DNA from: Candidatus Omnitrophota bacterium
GTDB lineage: Bacteria > Omnitrophota > Koll11 > Zapsychrales > Fredricksoniimonadaceae
Direction of reading: 5' to 3'
NCBI GenBank assembly: GCA_015233705.1
Contig: JADFXE010000010.1
Location: forward strand, 15,479-23,654
Length of the DNA: 8,176 nt
This document shows, piece after piece, positions 1 through 6,300 of the stretch (the stretch's first letter is position 1; each line of letters begins with the position of its first letter). The translations under genes were made by a program, and so were the position numbers. Under the pieces are notes generated by a model. That model did not search any database and was not told the DNA's origin. It saw only the letters and a list, made by a program, of their open reading frames with translations.

Positions 1-360
1 AAAAGGAAGATTGCTCAAATCCAATTCCCTGACTGGCGCGTCTTCCGGCGCGTCCTCCGGACCCAGGGCATCCAAAAACCGCTTGCGGAGCTCCGCAGCC
101 TGGGCCTTGTACAGCTCGTCAAAGGTCGCCTTCAAAAGCGGCTCGAACCCGTCGCTCAGGCCAGCGTCGCGCGCCGTCTGCATCAGCCACTCGAAGGACT
201 TGCCGATCCGGTCAAAGCCGTCGCGCCAGGCGTTCTGTTCATTGGTCGCGATCTGCTTCCAAAGCTCCTGCGCCCTTTGCCAGCGCTTTTCCTGCGCCGG
301 CGTCAGCGTCTGGTCCGCCTTGGCCACGACCGCCGCTGCCGCAGCCTTGGCCGCCGCGAT
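1..360 (-). other. Alpha-helical, Ala/Glu/Lys-rich tail running off the window (residues 2606-2725)
   Basis: After the last strand of unit D the composition changes abruptly to an alanine-rich helix (IAAAKAAAAAVVAKAD), then a Gln/Glu/Lys/Trp-rich helix (PAQEKRWQRAQELWKQI), then further amphipathic helices with well-spaced aromatic and leucine residues (around FDRIGKSFEWLMQTARD and LLKATFDELYKAQAAEL). The segment ends in an acidic linker with the duplicated tetrapeptide EDAP-EDAP and continues past the window edge. It could be a helical bundle or coiled-coil spacer to a further domain. No family is recognised and the gene's end is not visible. Confidence 0.6.
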
Positions 361-3300
361 CTTTTTGTCCTGCCAGATCCTGGGATTGAAAAACTTGCGC
401 TCACCGGTCGCCTTGTCGTAAAAGATGAACCAGTCCTTGTTCACGCCGACCAGTTCAAAACCGTTCAGGTCAAAGCCATCGTAGGTTTGCTTTTCCTTGC
501 CGTCAAAAACAGCGATCCGGTCGCCATTCTGCTCGACGATAAACGTCTGGCTGGCGTTGACAAAGGCATTGCCCAGCGACTTATTGATATCCCCATGATC
601 GGACCTGGCAAACACCCGGCCCTCACTATCTGCCAGGAATCCTGTCTCACGCCCTTTGAGCGCGCCCAGCCTAGCCTTAAATACATTACTAATTCCCTGC
701 TGAGAGTCTTGGTTACCATTAGGCGACCGCCACCCCAAAACCGTGCCCTCTGCATGAGGAAAGGCAACCAACCAACCATCCTTAAGGATGAGCTGGTCCT
801 CAACGTTGTGCCACCACTTATTCGAAGTAATCCCTTCATGAAACGCGCCGTCCTTGAGCTCCAGGCCTGAAATGACCCCGCCAGCGGAATGCTGTTGCCA
901 CGCGCGCGGCAAGCCAGCCTTGCCGCTGAACAATTCCGTATGATCGAATGTCTCTCTCTTAGCAGGATCCGATTTGCTGATCCGGTAACCGAGATAGGTG
1001 CCTTCCTGCATTGTCACAACATACCAATTGTCATCGTCCTCAGAGAACAACACGTTATCAACCTCGGCCGAGGTCAGCCCTTCGCCCATCTGATAAAAAC
1101 GAACCTTGCCGTCATTCTGTTCCAGAACCGCAAAGGCACCGTTCAGGGCGAAATTGATCTCTTGGCCAGAGGCATGACCATTGGGTGACCAGGCGACTCT
1201 CAATCGACGGAGATCAACCAAGATCATTTCGGAATCATACTCGCCGGTCAGCGCTTCAGCCACCGGGGAAAAATGGAAATCGTGCTCACTATCAGGGCCC
1301 AAAGGTATGGGCTTGGGGTCTGCGGACTGATGGTCGATGACATAACAAAGTCTATCTTGTTCATGGAAAGAAAACCGTCCGGAGGCGGACAACTCTATAT
1401 ATTCTGACCCGCCGGGCGCTTCGTAAACCTCCTTTTTATCCACGTCATAAACGCGCCGGCCAGCGCCATTCGGGTCCTTGAAAACCACCAGCCCGCCGGC
1501 GTGAGTCTCGTAATTCCAGCCAAATTGACTTTTGGGATGCAGAAAATCCGGTCCTCTTACCCGATCGCCATGATTGACTCCGTCCTCAATGTTTTCGATA
1601 AAGCTGTCGCCTTTAATGCGGCCAAGAATTGTCGCTCCTCCGAATAATTGACCGCCAGTCCGAAGGTCCACCAACTGCTTGGGCTTGTGAGGCACCTGCA
1701 TCCACTCAAACTGATCCGCCTCGGCAGGCAAAGTATCAACCACAGCCGAAAGCTCGGGCTTGGCCCAGCGCCGGATCTCGCTCGGCTTTTCGGGATTCAC
1801 GTACACGGCATCCTTCGTCGCTGGATTGGTGAACACAAAATACTTGCCGTCAAACGACACCTGCGGATACTCGCTTGCCTTGACCCCAAGACCAACCAGC
1901 ACGGTATTATCCTTTAAATCCCTAAGAACATAATTTGTACCAAGGGCTGTATCGACAAGAAACCGCACCGGGGACTTGTTATCCACGGCCCCTGCCGCTG
2001 AAATAAGCTTCTTGTCATCCTTCCAACACTCCAGCTTCCCGTTATTCATCGTGGTCACGTAGAGAAAATCCTTCCTGACAAAGGCATCAATGATCTCGCC
2101 TTCAAATTTTGTTGACTTTCTGCTCTTCAAGTCGGTCGCCGTGTTGCCATTGGAAATGACAATGTCCCGATCCGGATGCTTGTAGAAACCAGTGCTGCTG
2201 ACTGTCCCATTGATCGGGTCCCCATTGGGCTGTCTAAAACGTATCGCGCCACCAACAACATACTGGGACCACACAAGATCATCAGGCAGGACAGACACTG
2301 ACTGGTATGAAAAATGCCGTGTTGCCTCATCAAAGACCATCTCCATCAGCTCACCCTGGTCCTGGACAATGTAGCGGTATTTTCCATCTTTATCCGGCCC
2401 GATCCAGACTTCCCGGAAGGCTGCTGATTCTTCGGCGGACCTATAATGATAAAAGACCTGCCTGCCATTGCCGCGATCAAGGATCGCGAACTTGCCCGTG
2501 GGATCAGAGGCGACATAACCCCGAAGTTCCCGGCCGGTCAAAAGGTCCACGACCACCGGGCTGTTATTCTTCTTGAGGATCGTGATGGGAGCGCTGCTTC
2601 GCGGTAAAGTCTTCGATTCTTCGGCAATCCCCTGGAACCCGTTAATATCAAGAAACGCTGACACAACGCGCCGGGCGCCAGCAACGAACCCTTCCGGCCT
2701 CTTGAGGTCAAAGGCCACAGCCCGGTCAGAGACCTGGACCAGCGCGTAATTGCGGTCCGCGCTCAAGACCATGTTGAGGGCGTCCACCTCGCTAGAAAGC
2801 GCAAACGGCTTGCCTTCGTCCTTGGGATCAAAAAGATAGGCCTTATTGTCAGCGCCGACAAAAACCAGCCGTCCGTCATTGGCGCGCTGAAGATTATTCA
2901 CCTGGACTCTCTGTTCATAAACCAACTTCCCATCCTTGTAAGGAACAATAACCGCCTCTATCCCGCCGCTGACAAGTTGGCTATGGATCAGGTAATGACC
3001 GCGGCCCACTGCCTCAATGGACAACGGGCTGCCCAACATCATCGTAAGATTGACTGGCTTTTTAGTCTGCAGATCATAAATATTGCCCTCGTGGACCATG
3101 AACCGGCCTTCGGGCTCGCCATCAGGGAAGTCAGTGCCAGCCTCGGGCGCCAGTGCCGCCACCGGAGCCTCGGGCGGCGTTTCCTCTTTGGGCCAGCCGA
3201 TGATCGGATGCGTCGGGTCATCAGGATGGACAAAGGCGGCCTTACCAGTGTCGGGATTGTAAAATACAAAATATTCGCCGTCGTAAAAGAACTCCGGATA

Positions 3301-6300
3301 ATCTGATGTCTGCAACCCGGTCGAAACGTGATCCCTGGCGTCATCCCCGATGCCGATCGTCCAACTACCTGTCATCGAATCACCCGTAAATTTCGAATTC
3401 ACTTTAAACCGCCCGGTCTTGTCCAACGGCGTGCTTGGATAGACTTTATTGTCTGTCCAGAACATTGTCTTGTTGCCCTGCTCCGCATACACGCCCCAGC
3501 TCCCCGCGCCAGGATTAGAACCCACACCAACGATCTTCCCCTGAAAAATAGTCTTTGCGCCGGTCTTCAGGTCAATGGCCTGCAGATTGTTCGGGTCACT
3601 CCTGTCAATGAGCACATCAAACTCCGGATGCTTGTAAATAGGCACTGGATGAAAGAACCCGGGCCGAAAGCTTAATCCGCTCTCGACGCTCGTCTCGTTG
3701 ACCACAAGGCCATAATTGGTGTATTCATCCACGCTCATACTCCAATTCCACTGCAAAGGCTGAGCGCTGTCAGCCACAGGTATCCATGTGATCCGGCCAG
3801 TCTCATCATGCAAGATCCAGTAGCGCTTCCCGCTGGCCGTTGCTGCAACGATCCGGACCTTGGAAGGATCATCTATGCTGCCGTACGTGACCCAGGTGAT
3901 CAATTCGCCATTGATATTTGAAAGCCTGTCAGCGCTCCGGTGCGAATGCAGTGTCATCCCGCCTTCAGCTGTCGAACCAGAATGCTTTTTGCTCATCCCG
4001 TCAGCCTGGACCGAGAACTGGCCGGTCGGGTCGGTAAAGACATAATTAAGAATGTGCTCCTGCCTTTGAAGATCCCAAACAAAATCATCCATGCCGTCAT
4101 GGATGGCCATGATAGGCGCCGGGACCGGCGGAAGATCGGAATTCTTGTCAGAGGGCATTTCATCGAACTTACTCGACGACGGCTTGCCCGGCTTGGACAG
4201 GTCGAAGCGGAGCGAAGTGTCTTTTCCAGTCTGCGTGACAAGCGCTGTCTTGCGGTCCGCGGAAAGAATGATCTTCTCGACATTTTCCGCCAGGGCCTCT
4301 GGCTTGGCGGTCTTTGGATCCAGAAACCTGAGGCATTTATCTCCGTCAAGATACATGAACGTCCCACCCGGGAGCTCGACAAACTCCTTGACCCTATCAG
4401 CAAATGAGATCTCTCCGGTTGGAATTCTTTGGGCAATCCAGTGGTCTTGCTCACCCTTATCACCGAGCGAAACATGAACCAGGTAAAAATCATTGCCCAG
4501 CGCCTGATAGCCAGACACCTCGCCCGGCGGATGCAGGCCAATGAGTTTGACCTCGCTGTCGGTCTTGATGTCCCAGATCTTGTCTTTCAGAAACAAGAGC
4601 CGGCCTTTGGGCTCGCCCTTAGGCGCGACCGGCTCTGGCGGCGCTTCCTCCTTTGGCCAGCCGATGATTGGATTGGCAGGATCAGACGGATGGACAAAGG
4701 CGGCCTGATGCGTCGCGGGATTGGTGAACACAAAATACTCGCCGTCGTAGAAAACCTCCGGATAATCCGCTCTCTTCAGGCCGAGGATCATGAGCGGTAA
4801 TTTGCCCTGGAACACACCCCAACCACCATCGCCCACCCACTCAACCTGAAAACGCCCGGTCTTGTCCAAAGGATAGGTCGCATGAAAATCGTCGTTGCTC
4901 CAAAACATCATCTTGTCGTCCTGCTTGATGTACACGATAAAGATCCCCCCATCAGAATGCACCCCGCGAATTGCGCCCTCGAACTTGGTCTTCTTATCGC
5001 TCTTGAGGTCATACGCTGTTGGCTTTCCGGCACCAGGCATACTAATCACCACATCAAGATCAGGGTGTTTGTAATAGCTCACGGGCATAAAGTTCTCGAC
5101 TGATGCTCTCTGTACACGGGCTAACCACTCGTCATTCTTCTTAAAATTACACTGACCTTTATTATCGACAGAAATAAACCACTGCAACTCCTGGCCCGCT
5201 GGCACGGATTGGGGTGTGCCGTCCTCGATCCAATAGCGCGCGCCACCCTCCACTTCTGCCATGATCCGGATCTTGTCTGGCTGATCAGCCGTGGCGCCGT
5301 AAGTCACCTTGTCGATCAGAAGGCCCAAAATGCTCCGTATCGGCTTACCGTTCCGATGCGAGAAAAGCGTGACCTCTGTTCCGCTGGCCATGATCGAGAA
5401 CTGACCCGTCGGGTCAGTGGCGACATAGTTTGGTAAAGACCAATTCCGGCGCAGGTCCCAGGCCGTGTCCTTTCCATCTTTATTAATGACCGCAACGGGC
5501 GCGAGGGAGGGCGGCAGTTCAGCATTCCGGGCAGAGATCTTCCCTTTCACCAGCCACTGTCTCTCCGGCCTACCGGCTTTGGACAGATCAAACCAACACA
5601 AGGGACTCTCCTCATCGTTCAGCTCAACAAGCACGGCCGTGCGGTCAGCGGAGAGAGTGTATTTTTTAACGACGACAGGCAAGAGATGCCGCATGTCAGC
5701 CTTGGAATCAACAACAACAAGTGCTTGGTTCTTACTCTCCATAACGAACTTGCCATCCGCAGCCTCGACAAAACTCTCAACCACATTCACAAGCTTCAGC
5801 TTCCCCGCCGGGGTCCTTTCCATCAAATACGGGAACCCCGGGTCGTAAAACATTAGGTAATGTTTCTTGCCGAGCGGCTGATAACGGATCAATGTCCTGC
5901 CCGTGGTATCAGGCACCTCGACCTTGGCCCCGGTCTCGATATCCCACAACTCGCCGTTACTGACGATGAACCGGCCCGAAGGCTCGCCTTGAGGAAAGGC
6001 GCGCTTGGGCGCGACCAGGGCCCCGGCAGGCCGGGGACGTTTCAGTTCCGGAAAATTCTTTTTGTCCAACACCGTGTTGTACTGCGGTTCATCCGGTCGG
6101 CCCGTGTCATGGAGTTCCTCGACCTTGCCCGCCTCGGGCGGCAGCACGACCGACGGCTTGGGCTCCACGATCTCGTATCCGGTCTTGGTCGTCTTTTCCA
6201 GCGCGGCCTTGATCACCTGGGCCTTCACCATAAACTCGAGGCGCTCCAAAAGCGTCAGGGTACCGGCCATTTTCTTGTCTGACAGGACCTTGAAACGCTT

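Noticed and set aside
301..360. Possible transmembrane helix in the alanine-rich stretch IAAAKAAAAAVVAKAD
   Set aside because: It is too short and is interrupted by lysines at residues 2610 and 2619; it reads as a soluble alanine-rich helix.
11..870. Plus-strand open frames at 11-421 and 277-870
   Set aside because: They lie opposite the giant minus-strand frame and are made of antisense codons of its helical tail and unit D. They have no recognisable domain or ribosome binding site, and they overlap each other.
3993..4541. Minus-strand open frame of 182 codons in another frame
   Set aside because: It overlaps unit B in a shifted frame and its translation is rich in Arg, Ser and Leu with no domain pattern, whereas the main frame carries the conserved landmarks of the repeat through the same bases.
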